Shown: positions 10,484 to 18,828 of the stretch, piece by piece | How the letters are laid out: each line of letters opens with the position of its first letter | How positions within the stretch are numbered: the first letter of the stretch is position 1 | Origin: Tannerella sp. | GTDB lineage: Bacteria > Bacteroidota > Bacteroidia > Bacteroidales > Tannerellaceae | Direction: 5' to 3' | DNA length: 18,828 nt | Assembly (NCBI GenBank): GCA_031283785.1 | Contig: JAITBC010000125.1 | Span: 1 to 18,828 of the forward strand | The notes under the pieces: generated by a model | What the model was told of the DNA's origin: nothing | What the model saw: the letters and a program-made list of their open reading frames with translations, nothing else | Database searches by the model: none | Made by a program: the position numbers and the translations under genes

Positions 10484-11764
10484 ATGAAACGGGATAATAC
10501 GATTTTTGGGATTATTGAACGGGAATATCGGCGTCAGTTGAAAGGTATAGAACTTATTGCATCGGAAAATTTTGTCAGTGAACAGGTTCTGCAAGCGATG
10601 GGGAGTTGTCTGACAAATAAATATGCGGAAGGATATCCGGGTAAGCGATATTATGGCGGTTGCGGAGTTGTGGATGAGAGTGAAAGCCTTGCCGTAGAGC
10701 GTCTTAAAAAACTGTTTGATGCGGAATGGGCGAATGTGCAGCCACATTCGGGAGCGCAGGCGAATGCGGCGGTTTTCCTTGCCGTAATGAACCCCGGCGA
10801 TACTTTTCTCGGACTTAATCTCTCGCATGGCGGCCATTTGTCGCACGGTTCGCCGGTGAACAGTTCCGGCATCCTGTATCGTGCCGCTGAATATAATGTG
10901 AAAGAAGAGACGGGACGTGTCGATTATGACATGATGAAAGAAGTCGCATTGCGTGAGAAACCGAAGGTTATCGTTGGTGGAGCGTCGGCTTATTCACGCG
11001 AATGGGATTATAAACGTATGCGCGAGATAGCGGATATGGCAGGCGCTTTGCTTATGATTGACATGGCGCATCCGGCCGGCCTCATTGCGGCAGGATTGCT
11101 TGATAACCCGTTGAAATATGCCCATATTGTAACATCTACAACGCATAAGACGCTACGTGGTCCGCGTGGAGGAGTAATACTTCTCGGCAAAGATTTTGAA
11201 AACCCGTGGGGGAAGAAAGCGCCGAACGGCGAAATCCGGAAGATGTCGCAATTACTTGATTCCGCCGTATTCCCGGGTATTCAGGGCGGACCTCTCGAAC
11301 ATATTATCGCCGCCAAAGCCGTTTCTTTTGATGAAGCCCTTCAGCCCGAATATAAAGAATACCAGACGCAGGTCAAAAAAAATGCCGCTGCTATGGCACA
11401 GGCTTTTGTTGATAAAGGTTATAAAATCATATCGGGAGGAACAGACAATCACAGTATGCTGATCGACTTGCGTACCAAATTCCCGGAGCTGACGGGGAAA
11501 GAGGCGGAAAACGTCCTGGTAAGAGCCGATATTACCGTGAATAAAAATATGGTGCCGTTCGATAGCCGTTCGCCTTTCCGTACGTCAGGCATACGCATAG
11601 GGACGCCTGCAATTTCTACCCGTGGCGCAAAAGAACAGCTGATGGGTGAAATTGTTGAGATGATTGACACGGTATTGTCGGACCCTGAATCGGAAACGAC
11701 CGTAAAGGCCGTACGGGATAAAGTTAATTCTACGATGGAGGATTATCCGCTGTTTGCATGGTAA
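10484..11764 (+). CDS. glyA: Serine hydroxymethyltransferase
   Basis: This 426-residue PLP enzyme has the normal bacterial SHMT length. It interconverts serine plus THF with glycine plus 5,10-methylene-THF and is the main source of one-carbon units. Visible family motifs are [14 protein letters not shown] near residue 22, [17 protein letters not shown] near 43, the HSGAQAN segment, [12 protein letters not shown], and [12 protein letters not shown] with the Schiff-base Lys222. The start at 10484 is the first ATG in frame and begins [18 protein letters not shown], as expected. The gene diverges from ligA. The AT-rich region of about 170 bases upstream of the ATG has partial -7-like sequences (TAAACTTT near 10463), but no convincing promoter can be named. 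The product feeds MetF, whose gene lies at the left edge of the window. Confidence 0.95.
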   Translation: MKRDNTIFGIIEREYRRQLKGIELIASENFVSEQVLQAMGSCLTNKYAEGYPGKRYYGGCGVVDESESLAVERLKKLFDAEWANVQPHSGAQANAAVFLAVMNPGDTFLGLNLSHGGHLSHGSPVNSSGILYRAAEYNVKEETGRVDYDMMKEVALREKPKVIVGGASAYSREWDYKRMREIADMAGALLMIDMAHPAGLIAAGLLDNPLKYAHIVTSTTHKTLRGPRGGVILLGKDFENPWGKKAPNGEIRKMSQLLDSAVFPGIQGGPLEHIIAAKAVSFDEALQPEYKEYQTQVKKNAAAMAQAFVDKGYKIISGGTDNHSMLIDLRTKFPELTGKEAENVLVRADITVNKNMVPFDSRSPFRTSGIRIGTPAISTRGAKEQLMGEIVEMIDTVLSDPESETTVKAVRDKVNSTMEDYPLFAW

Positions 11765-11848
11765 TTCACGGGAATATTGCCGTCAGAGCGGCATCTAATG
11801 TATGAATGAAATTATACGGATCAGAGCGAACGTTTGTCCTGTATTAAT

Positions 11849-13138
11849 ATGGAGATAATCATAATTCTGGGATTAATTATACTGAACGGGGTTCTTTCAA
11901 TGTCGGAAATTGCGCTTGTCTCGGCCAGGAAAGCGCGTTTGGAGGCGCTTGCCAAAAAGGGAAAGAAATCGGCAGGGAAAGCGATTAAACTGTCCAAAGA
12001 ACCGGACAGGTTTTTTTCCACCATACAGATCGGCATTACGCTGACAGGTATCCTCACCGGTTTGTTTTCGGGAGAAGCCTTTGCCGGTGATCTCGCCGAA
12101 GTTTTTTTGTCGCTTGTCCCTGTTCTGGAGCCATATGCTTATATGATGTCCAAACTGGTTATTGTTATAATAGTAACCTATCTCACGCTTGTTCTGGGCG
12201 AGCTTGTGCCTAAACGTATCGGTATGGGGTTTGCGGAGCAGGTGGCAATGCTGGTCGCCAAACCGATGGATTTTCTTGCGCGGATAACAGGACCTTTCGT
12301 GTGGATTCTGTCGAAAAGTACGCAGGCGGTAGTCCGGTTGATCGGGCTGAATGATGTCGGAAAAAATAATAAGGTGACGGAAGAAGAGATTAAAGCGATT
12401 GTTCATGAAGGTTATGAGGGTGGCGAAGTACAGGAAGTCGAGCAGGATATCGTAGAACGGGTCTTTCATCTCGGAGACAGGACGGTCGGGAGTATCATGA
12501 CGCATCGGAGCGACCTTGTGTGGATTGACATGTCCGATAACGTTGAGAAAATAAAGGAAAAAGTGAAAGCGAATCTTTATAATACCTATCCCGTAGCATC
12601 AGGGAAATTCAATAATATCAAAGGCGTTGTCTTCCTGAAAGATTTGTTCGGGAATATCGATTCGCCGGCCTTTTCTCTGTCGGGAGTGCTTCGCCCGGCA
12701 CAGTTTATTCAGGAGAATATGAGCGTTTATAAAGCGCTTGAACAGTTCCGCAGGGCGCGGGTGAAATACGGTATTGTAACGGACGAGTTCGGAAGCGTGC
12801 AGGGGATTGTGACTCTAAAAGATATCATAGACGCACTTATCGGCGAGATGCACGAGATCGACGATGAACCGGAAATCGTAAAAAGAAAAGACGGCAGCGT
12901 ACTTGTGGACGGACAGTACTCGTTCTACAGTTTTCTGGATTATTTCGATATGGAATACCTGTACGAGGAAAATGATTATAATACATTGAGCGGATTGATA
13001 CTGGAAGTGCTGGAGCGCGTCCCCAGGACGGGAGACACTTTTTCATGGATGAATTTTTATTTTGAAATAGTAGACATGGACGGAGCGCGCATAGATAAGG
13101 TGCTGGTCAAAAAGAAAAACGGAGAAATGGACATATGA
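11849..13138 (+). CDS. CNNM/CorC-type (hemolysin family) membrane protein with CBS pair
   Basis: I use the ATG at 11849 (429 residues). The TTG at 11834, which would add MSCIN, lies outside the hydrophobic first helix and has no support. The N-terminal CNNM (DUF21) domain starts MEIIIILGLIILNGVLSMSEIALVSARKARLE. It has about four membrane helices within residues 1-155 and the conserved GELVPKRIG motif. A CBS pair follows (VGSIMTHRSDLVWIDM, then the VKYGIVTDEFGSVQGIVTLKDIIDALIG region), then a C-terminal CorC/HlyC transporter-associated domain. Related proteins act in Mg2+ or Co2+ efflux; the old name hemolysin is not evidence of haemolytic activity. The stop codon overlaps the next start by four bases. 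A 5-bp hairpin at 11778-11793 between glyA and this gene may be a weak terminator. Confidence 0.9.
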   Translation: MEIIIILGLIILNGVLSMSEIALVSARKARLEALAKKGKKSAGKAIKLSKEPDRFFSTIQIGITLTGILTGLFSGEAFAGDLAEVFLSLVPVLEPYAYMMSKLVIVIIVTYLTLVLGELVPKRIGMGFAEQVAMLVAKPMDFLARITGPFVWILSKSTQAVVRLIGLNDVGKNNKVTEEEIKAIVHEGYEGGEVQEVEQDIVERVFHLGDRTVGSIMTHRSDLVWIDMSDNVEKIKEKVKANLYNTYPVASGKFNNIKGVVFLKDLFGNIDSPAFSLSGVLRPAQFIQENMSVYKALEQFRRARVKYGIVTDEFGSVQGIVTLKDIIDALIGEMHEIDDEPEIVKRKDGSVLVDGQYSFYSFLDYFDMEYLYEENDYNTLSGLILEVLERVPRTGDTFSWMNFYFEIVDMDGARIDKVLVKKKNGEMDI

Positions 13139-13908
13139 TAAAAGCGATTTTTTTAGATATAGACGGGACGATGGTGAGTTTCGACACTCATCGCGTACCG
13201 GAAAATACGGGAAAAGTATTACGTGATGTAAGAAAAAAAGGAGTGAAGGTTTTTGTGGCGACAGGACGTCACCGAAGTGATATCAACAACCTGGGAGACC
13301 TTGAGTTTGACGGATATATCACGCTCAACGGCGGATATTGTTTTGTAGGAGACAAAGTTATTTTTAAGAAACCCATTCCGCCCGGAGACGTGGAAGCCTT
13401 CATACGTTACGGAGAAGAAGTGACGCACGTACCCTGTTTTTTTGTTGAAGCGGAGCGTGTATCGGCGGATATGGAAGACGAACATGTAGCAGCGATGATG
13501 AAGCTCGTGAAATTCGAACCCCGTCCGATTGTCCCCGCACGTGAGTTTATTAATAAGGAAATATTCCAGATGACGGCATTTTTCCCCGTCGAACGCGAAG
13601 CCGAAATAATGAAACACCTTCCCGGCTGTACGGCCACGCGGTGGTATCCTACCTTTACCGATATAGTTGCCCGTGGCGTAGACAAAAGTTGCGGTCTGGA
13701 AAAGATCGGGGCATATTTCGGATTTGGCGTCGACGAGATGATGGCCTTTGGCGATGGAGGCAACGATATCTCCATGATAAAATATGCCGGAACGGGCATA
13801 GCAATGGGCAATGCCGGTGAAGAAGTGAAACGCTTCGCCGATTACGTTACGACATCGGTCGACGACGATGGCATAGGTCATGCCCTGAGGCATTTCGGCG
13901 TCGTCTGA
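13135..13908 (+). CDS. Cof-type HAD-IIB family phosphatase
   Basis: The protein has 257 residues, typical of Cof-like HAD hydrolases. Motif I is DIDGT with the nucleophile Asp8 and acid/base Asp10. Motif II is VATGR with Thr43. A C2B cap domain spans roughly residues 85-185. Motif III/IV is FGDGGNDISM with Asp207 and Asp211 as Mg2+ ligands, and a conserved KSCGLEKIGAYFG lies just before it. These enzymes dephosphorylate small metabolites such as sugar phosphates or cofactor phosphates in the cytoplasm. The specific substrate cannot be predicted. The ATG overlaps the TGA of the upstream CorC-type gene (ATGA at 13135-13138), so the two are translationally coupled. The transcript probably ends at the long stem-loop at 13968-14020. 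Confidence 0.92.
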   Translation: MIKAIFLDIDGTMVSFDTHRVPENTGKVLRDVRKKGVKVFVATGRHRSDINNLGDLEFDGYITLNGGYCFVGDKVIFKKPIPPGDVEAFIRYGEEVTHVPCFFVEAERVSADMEDEHVAAMMKLVKFEPRPIVPAREFINKEIFQMTAFFPVEREAEIMKHLPGCTATRWYPTFTDIVARGVDKSCGLEKIGAYFGFGVDEMMAFGDGGNDISMIKYAGTGIAMGNAGEEVKRFADYVTTSVDDDGIGHALRHFGVV

Positions 13909-13967
13909 AAACATTAATTTTCAGACCTCCCGGCCTGTCGCAAATCCCTCCCCCCTTCTGACCGCAT

Positions 13968-14020
13968 AAACGACAAAGCAATCCGGAGTTTGCAAAAACA
14001 TTCCGGATTGCTTGTCGTTT
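13968..14020. terminator. Long stem-loop between convergent genes
   Basis: The left arm 13968-13987 and the right arm 14002-14020 are complementary over 19 pairs with one bulged A, around a 14-base loop. The right arm ends TCGTTT and runs into TTG. It lies between the HAD gene (+) and the giant secreted protein gene (-), so it can serve both strands. A second small hairpin, GCGCGA-tac-TCGCGC, follows at 14027-14041. Confidence 0.65.
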
Positions 14021-14134
14021 TGTGCCGCGCGATACTCGCGCAATGGCGGGGGAAATGTGACATCCCCGATATCGCGTGCCTAAGCCATGACCGCGCCCTT
14101 AAAAACGCGATCAGGCTCAGATGCGCGGAGGCTC

Positions 14135-17100
14135 TTAAAATACGGCAAATTTGAATACTTTCCTTATGCCGTCTTTCTGTGCGGAAAGGACATACGTCCC
14201 CCGTTGGAGTTGAACGCGGCGATGATCGTCGGGCGAGACGACGCCGAACACGTGCGTATGCTGCCCCGTCATGGACATTACGGTACACGTGTAACCGTCG
14301 AGATTCTCCAGCCGAAGCGTCCCGTTCGCGTACCACACCTTCGGCTGTGCGTCGGCGACGCCTTCGACGCCCGTCTGCGAAGCGGTCGTGAAGGCCGACA
14401 TTTCCGTATGTATCACATCCGCCCTTCCCTGCGTTTCGCGTATGGCCTCCACTTCGTATATGTACGGCGTGGCCGGCGAGAGGTATAACAGAGGGACGGC
14501 AATGCTGTTACTGCCTGCACGGAGCGTAACGATCGTGCTGCTCCCGTCGGGCATCACCTTCAACGTATAAACAGGTACGAGGCTGACGCCCTGTTTCGTG
14601 TAAAGGTGAACCAGGTAGTACGAAGCGTTGGCAACCGTCGAAAGATAGAGCTGTGCGCTGCTTTGCGTAATATTATCCACTTCCGTTCCCGTGCGCGGCG
14701 CCGAGACCTGTACCGTACACGTTGCCGAATAGGCGCCGATGGTGACGCGGATGACACTTGTGCCGGGTGCAAAGGTGATCACCATACCGCTTGCCGTCAC
14801 GTCGGCCACACCCGGATTCGATGCGCTCCACGTCCGCTGCTGCCAGGCAAGACCCTGGGAGGTCGTCACCTGCAGCATCGCCGTTTCGCCCTGAGTAAGC
14901 GCCAGATACGACGTGTTCAGCGTCACGCTTTCGACCGCCGGTTCGGGTACAGGTAAAACGGTTACGGCACACATGTCGACCTTGCCCTTCGCAACGTCGC
15001 GTGCCGTGATGACGGCCGACCCGGCGCTGATGCTGTGTACATCGCCGGCGCTGCTGACCGTTGCCACCGCCGTGTTGCTCGACGACCACGTGACATTGAA
15101 ATGCTGCGGCGCCGTCAGTCCCAACCTCACCGTCTGGGCGGGATAGAGCGTGAGCGAGTGCTGGTTCAGTTCGAACGGGTTGACGACGGATTCTTCCGCC
15201 TTCGTCGCGACGACGCACGTAGCCGTGAAGCCACCGTCGGCAGTCGTGGCCGTGATGACGGCCGCGGCTGGTGCGATGTGCGCTGTGACGACGCCGGCGC
15301 TGCTGACCGAGGCGACGGCCGGCGTGCTCGACGTCCACGTCACCGCCCTGTTCGTGGCGTTAGCCGGCGCGACGGTAGCCGTGAGCTGGAGCGTCTGCCC
15401 GACGGTCAGTTCGGCCGTCGTCCGGTTCAGCGCGACGCCCGTCACGGGAACAGTTGACGGGCCGGCCGCTTTGACGGTGATGGTACACGTAGCCGTGAAG
15501 CCTCCCTCGACGGTGGTAGCCGTGATGACGGTCGTGCCGGGCGCGAGCGCCGTGACTGCGCCGTTGTTATCTACCAGCGCTACCGACTGTACGCTCGACG
15601 TCCACGTCACCATCCGGTTGTCCGCATTCGCCGGCGCGACGGTTGCCGTGAGCGAGAGCGTCTGCCCGGCGGTCAGTTCCACGTTCGAATAATTGAGCGC
15701 AACGCCCGTTACCGGATTCACCGTGACGCTCGGTTGGAGGGTGACGGCGAGTTCCTTCGTTATCACATGTCCGTTGGAGTTGAACTTGAGCGTGAGCGTG
15801 GTCGATTCTGCCGGCTGTCCGGCGGGGATCGTCTTGCGTGCGGCCACCACCAGCGTATCGCGCCAGATGAAGGCGTTGATCAGCGAGGTGTTGTAGCCGT
15901 CGAGCACTGAGGTGACCATCGCCGCCCGCATATTGTCGGCATCAACCACCTTGTCCAGCAGGCCGAGGCTGTCCGTATGATGCGTGCCGCCCAGCGTGAT
16001 GCCTGCCGGGAAAGATACGTTGGTGAACTCCGGCCGGTGCGTGTCGGGGAAGACGGGCATGGCGGGGAACCAGTAGTTCTTATCCAGCGGATGCTCGGAA
16101 AGGATGTTCCCGATCTTGCCCCCGGCATCGGCGCGGGGTTGCCCGCCGTTCGGATTGACGCGGAGGATTTTCCAGTTGTTGCGATCATTGACGCAGCAGG
16201 AAAGAATGAAAGTGCCTGTTGTTGCGACCAGCTCGCCCGTCAGGTGATCGACGGCAAACGAGGTGCCGTAGAGCGTCCAGGGGGCATCTATGCCGGGCAG
16301 GAAAGGCATACCGGAAAGGTCGAGCACGGTGTCCACCCTGTTAGTTGCTATGTCGTAGCGAATAATGCACTGCTGGCCGCTTTTCCAGTAAAGAACGTTC
16401 TCCTTCTCACTGCCCTGGAAGGCGTCGGCCTGCCATGCGCCGAAAGTGGCGGAGGTGCCGGTAGTGCTGCCGGGCAGGGGTACTACTTTCTGCTCCAGCG
16501 TCCAGGGGTCGAGGCGAACGAAGTAGTTGGTCAGGCTCCCCTCGTCAAAGTCTTCTTCCGAAGTGCCGCTGGGTACCTGCCCGCTTGTTCCCAGCCAGAG
16601 GTAACCGTCTTTTGACTGTGCCATAGTGGTGTAAATATGGTCGGTTAGAGTGGTTTCCACGCGGTGGATATTAGCCCCGGCAGCGGTGATGACGTGCAGT
16701 ACGCCCTGCTGGATGGCAAAGATGCGTTCGCCTACGCGCTTCATGGTTCCTATCTGCCCGGTGTAAGTTCCGCCTCCGCTCTGGATGGAGGTGATGTCTG
16801 TGCCCGGCAGCATGATGACACGTTTCGGGTCTGTCCATCCGTTATCTACATGATTGCCCGGCACGTTGGGTAGTTCGTCCAGATTGACGATGCGAATGCC
16901 GTTGGCCGTTCCCACATAGCCCGTATGTTCATCTACTCCGAGGAAAGATCGCCCTTCGCCGCCCATAACGGCAAAGCTTTTATGGAGTTCCAGCGTACGC
17001 GCGTCGGCGACGGCAAAGCTGAATTGATTTTTGGAGATAATGTAGAACTTGCCGCCGTAGATGGCGCCGTATTGTGCGACTGAACCCAAATAGTAGGGCG

Positions 17101-18826
17101 GCGTATGGTTGGCACGCCTGAAAGCCCTATGGTCTATGCGTCCGTTTTTATAGAGAAAGTTTATGGAGCCGGGAGAATGTCCGAACCAGTCTTCGTTGAC
17201 GACAAAGACGCCCTCGCTGTAGTCGGCACGGCTGACGGTGACGGTGGTCGTGGCCATGAATTCATTGTCTTTGGCCTTTGCCCTCAGGGTAGTTGTGCCT
17301 ACGGTCAGCCCGGTCACTGTGATGCTGTCGGTGCCCGGCTCTACGGAGAGAGAGGCCACGGCGGGGTCGTCGATGGTCCACTCCAGCTCCTTCCAGTTGG
17401 CATTGGCCGGCAAGACGACAGCCCGCAGGCCGGCGGTATAGCCGAAGGTGACGGGCAGGTCGGGCAGGTCGATACCGGCTACGTGTACGTAGGGTTTGAG
17501 CGTCAGCGCAAATTCCTTGACGAAAGGCTGCCCGTCGGCGCCATTCTCTTTGGCCGTGAGCGTCACCTTTATGGGCGTATCCTCCGTAATGCCTTCGGCA
17601 TAGAAGGCGGCCTGGAGGTTGCCCGCACCGGAGGGGGTGATAGTGACATTTGCATTGTCACATTCCCAGTTTACTTCCTGCTCGGCATTGCCGTCTTGGG
17701 AATGGACAACCGCCTGGAAGTTCCAGGTAGTGTCGGTAAAGACGACGCCGTCGGCGGGAAAGTTCACCGTGATGTCGGTTACGACCACGTCGCCACCCCC
17801 GCCGCTTTCATCGCCGTAAACGCTTTGCCAGGCGCCGCTGTGCGAGTTTTTCGTGTTATAGTCTATCACGTTTCCGCTCAAGTCTTTTACGGGGAAGTTC
17901 ACGCCGGCCAAATCGGCAATCGTATTCGTGGGATTGGTAGGCAGATGGCGGTGGGCCGCTTTGCCTGCGGTCACTTTATAGATCCCTTCGTCGTAGGTCA
18001 GCGGCAGATCCTCAGGCGCTGCGTCGAGGGCAAGGGTGATGTCGGATTCCTTCGGCGCCCATGCCGGTCCGCTTCCATAGGGTTTCATAACGCCCTGGAA
18101 TACGTTGTAGCCCTTGCTCAGGATATTATACAGGCTTACCGAGGGGCTTGCCTCGGTAGCGCCCGGATCCAGCAGCACGCAGTTGGTGAAGGTGACGTAC
18201 TTGGTTGATGCGCTAGTGGTGCGGTATTGTCTGACAAACGTTTTATGATCCGCCCCCTGCGTCTCATTTATGATCGTACAGGAAATCAAATGGACATTGG
18301 TGTTAGTAAAGTACTCGACCCAGGCGACCTCGTCTCCTGCCGTCAGAAACGCGCAGCCTTCAATGGAATGAGCGCCGCTGCTGTTGCCGCAGTTTAAACT
18401 TGACTCCTTTGAATAATAAGGTTTGAACGTGCAGTTGATCATACGGGATGGAGACTCCATATAAAGTCCAGCCTCCCAATGCATATTCTCCACCTGGATA
18501 GAACCTTTAAGATGTATATAAGGAGCAGAGGAACTACTTCCCGTGACATCAATGGTAACGCCATCCCCAAGGATGGATACGGACTTTGATATTATAATAG
18601 CGCCCCCTGTGTTTTCTTGGGTCAACGTAATCCTATCCACCTGGTCCCGGTCGAAGGTCAGGGTATCGCCGTCTTGTAACTGCGCAATTTCATGCAGCAA
18701 CGAGCCGGGCAGAGTTGCATCCAGAATTTCCGTTGTTACCGTGCGGGTTTCGGCCTGCATATTCCCGGCCGCCAGGGAAAGGATGGCGCATAACAGCGCC
18801 ATCCGGTTGATAAAACTTTTTTTCAT
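14135..18826 (-). CDS. Giant modular secreted protein: beta-helix-like region, propeller, BIG2 domains, T9SS-like C-terminus
   Basis: There are 1563 residues, starting 3 bases inside the window edge with MKKSFINRM, a signal peptide without lipobox and probable cleavage after MQA near residue 25. Regions in order: beta-helix-like (about 30-330; GDTLTF and ILGDGVTIDV); a Gly linker (342-345); two Ig-like domains (about 348-537; the second is BIG2-like); a propeller resembling DUF5074/YncE proteins such as the cobalamin-binding BtuG (about 538-927, starting EGVFVVNEDWFG); another Ig-like region (about 930-1036); BIG2 domains from 1038, 1127, 1215 and 1299; a fibronectin-III-like module (about 1383-1480); and a domain at about 1487-1563 with VMSMTGQ and RGTYVLSAQKDG that resembles type A T9SS sorting domains. 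It is probably an exported surface or adhesin-like protein. Ligand and secretion route are inferred. GC is high except near the 5' end. The promoter is outside the window. Confidence 0.85.
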   Translation of the reverse strand: MKKSFINRMALLCAILSLAAGNMQAETRTVTTEILDATLPGSLLHEIAQLQDGDTLTFDRDQVDRITLTQENTGGAIIISKSVSILGDGVTIDVTGSSSSAPYIHLKGSIQVENMHWEAGLYMESPSRMINCTFKPYYSKESSLNCGNSSGAHSIEGCAFLTAGDEVAWVEYFTNTNVHLISCTIINETQGADHKTFVRQYRTTSASTKYVTFTNCVLLDPGATEASPSVSLYNILSKGYNVFQGVMKPYGSGPAWAPKESDITLALDAAPEDLPLTYDEGIYKVTAGKAAHRHLPTNPTNTIADLAGVNFPVKDLSGNVIDYNTKNSHSGAWQSVYGDESGGGGDVVVTDITVNFPADGVVFTDTTWNFQAVVHSQDGNAEQEVNWECDNANVTITPSGAGNLQAAFYAEGITEDTPIKVTLTAKENGADGQPFVKEFALTLKPYVHVAGIDLPDLPVTFGYTAGLRAVVLPANANWKELEWTIDDPAVASLSVEPGTDSITVTGLTVGTTTLRAKAKDNEFMATTTVTVSRADYSEGVFVVNEDWFGHSPGSINFLYKNGRIDHRAFRRANHTPPYYLGSVAQYGAIYGGKFYIISKNQFSFAVADARTLELHKSFAVMGGEGRSFLGVDEHTGYVGTANGIRIVNLDELPNVPGNHVDNGWTDPKRVIMLPGTDITSIQSGGGTYTGQIGTMKRVGERIFAIQQGVLHVITAAGANIHRVETTLTDHIYTTMAQSKDGYLWLGTSGQVPSGTSEEDFDEGSLTNYFVRLDPWTLEQKVVPLPGSTTGTSATFGAWQADAFQGSEKENVLYWKSGQQCIIRYDIATNRVDTVLDLSGMPFLPGIDAPWTLYGTSFAVDHLTGELVATTGTFILSCCVNDRNNWKILRVNPNGGQPRADAGGKIGNILSEHPLDKNYWFPAMPVFPDTHRPEFTNVSFPAGITLGGTHHTDSLGLLDKVVDADNMRAAMVTSVLDGYNTSLINAFIWRDTLVVAARKTIPAGQPAESTTLTLKFNSNGHVITKELAVTLQPSVTVNPVTGVALNYSNVELTAGQTLSLTATVAPANADNRMVTWTSSVQSVALVDNNGAVTALAPGTTVITATTVEGGFTATCTITVKAAGPSTVPVTGVALNRTTAELTVGQTLQLTATVAPANATNRAVTWTSSTPAVASVSSAGVVTAHIAPAAAVITATTADGGFTATCVVATKAEESVVNPFELNQHSLTLYPAQTVRLGLTAPQHFNVTWSSSNTAVATVSSAGDVHSISAGSAVITARDVAKGKVDMCAVTVLPVPEPAVESVTLNTSYLALTQGETAMLQVTTSQGLAWQQRTWSASNPGVADVTASGMVITFAPGTSVIRVTIGAYSATCTVQVSAPRTGTEVDNITQSSAQLYLSTVANASYYLVHLYTKQGVSLVPVYTLKVMPDGSSTIVTLRAGSNSIAVPLLYLSPATPYIYEVEAIRETQGRADVIHTEMSAFTTASQTGVEGVADAQPKVWYANGTLRLENLDGYTCTVMSMTGQHTHVFGVVSPDDHRRVQLQRGTYVLSAQKDGIRKVFKFAVF
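15182..15715 (-). repeat. Tandem 267-bp repeat encoding two BIG2 domains
   Basis: Two adjacent copies, 15449-15715 and 15182-15448, encode domains that both start PVTGVALN and share GQTL-LTATVAPAN, VTWTSS and GGFTATC. The spacing is exactly 89 codons. The DNA is also similar, for example GAGCGTCTGCCC in both copies (near 15390 and 15656). This suggests a fairly recent duplication. The second copy has a one-residue difference in the VVTAHIAPAAAV segment compared with VTALAPGTTV. Confidence 0.75.
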
Positions 18827-18828
18827 TT

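Noticed and set aside
11834..11848. TTG start adding five residues to the CorC-type protein
   Set aside because: An ATG at 11849 sits directly before the hydrophobic first helix, and the TTG has no ribosome-binding site.
11897..12505. 202-codon frame opposite the CorC-type gene
   Set aside because: It is antisense to clear CNNM and CBS coding and has no recognisable domain.
13219..13914. 231-codon frame opposite the HAD phosphatase
   Set aside because: The + strand frame has all HAD motifs; the antisense frame has none.
13914..14336. 140-codon frame on the - strand crossing the intergenic stem-loop
   Set aside because: It overlaps the C-terminal coding of the giant gene in another frame and runs through a probable terminator. 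The residues look random.
14673..15338. 221-codon frame on the - strand rich in Arg, His and Gly
   Set aside because: It is an alternate frame of the BIG2 repeats. The composition is typical of an out-of-frame reading of GC-rich repeats.
15977..16615. 212-codon open frame on the + strand
   Set aside because: It is a shadow of the propeller region of the giant gene, with no family features.
17105..18208. 367-codon open frame on the + strand opposite the giant gene
   Set aside because: It is antisense to a gene with clear domain structure, and long antisense frames are expected in GC-rich DNA with few stop codons. Its translation shows no recognisable domain.

Overview
This window looks like the chromosome of a Bacteroidales bacterium. 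The gene families (a Bacteroidetes-type delta' subunit, a DUF6913-like protein downstream of ligA, a lipoprotein prolyl oligopeptidase) point there. So do TAnnTTTG-type -7 promoter boxes, weak Shine-Dalgarno sequences, and a secreted giant with a type IX-secretion-like C-terminal domain. A T9SS-carrying lineage near Porphyromonadaceae, Tannerellaceae or Dysgonomonadaceae is an inference from that last protein only.

Layout. Bases 1-233 hold the 3' end of metF. They are followed by an orphan lipoprotein (277-1128) and an AT-rich gap with a nested inverted repeat. On the + strand come holB (DNA polymerase III delta') and a lipid-anchored prolyl oligopeptidase, which ends at a shared terminator. 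On the - strand, read right to left, are two blocks. The first is ligA followed by a DUF6913-like gene, which overlap by 4 bases. The second is folC followed by an MFS transporter, 15 bases apart. ligA diverges from glyA (+), and the ligA promoter sits in a perfect 13-bp dyad. glyA is followed by a CNNM/CorC-type membrane protein and a Cof-type HAD phosphatase, which overlap by 4 bases. A long stem-loop separates these from a convergent 1563-residue secreted protein that fills the last 4.7 kb.

How the genes fit together. Most of the window is housekeeping: replication and repair (holB, ligA) and folate one-carbon metabolism (metF, folC, glyA, all within 12 kb but in separate transcription units). 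The accessory part is the giant protein. It has a signal peptide, a beta-helix-like N-terminal region, Ig-like domains, a DUF5074/BtuG-like beta-propeller, a row of BIG2 domains, a fibronectin-III-like module and a sorting-type C-terminus. Its GC content is clearly higher than that of its neighbours, except at its own 5' end.

I found no CRISPR array, no tRNA or rRNA, no transposase and no obvious defence system. The best candidates for something undescribed are the architecture of the giant protein, the ligA promoter dyad and the 109-bp nested inverted repeat upstream of holB. None of them can be called a new system from sequence alone.
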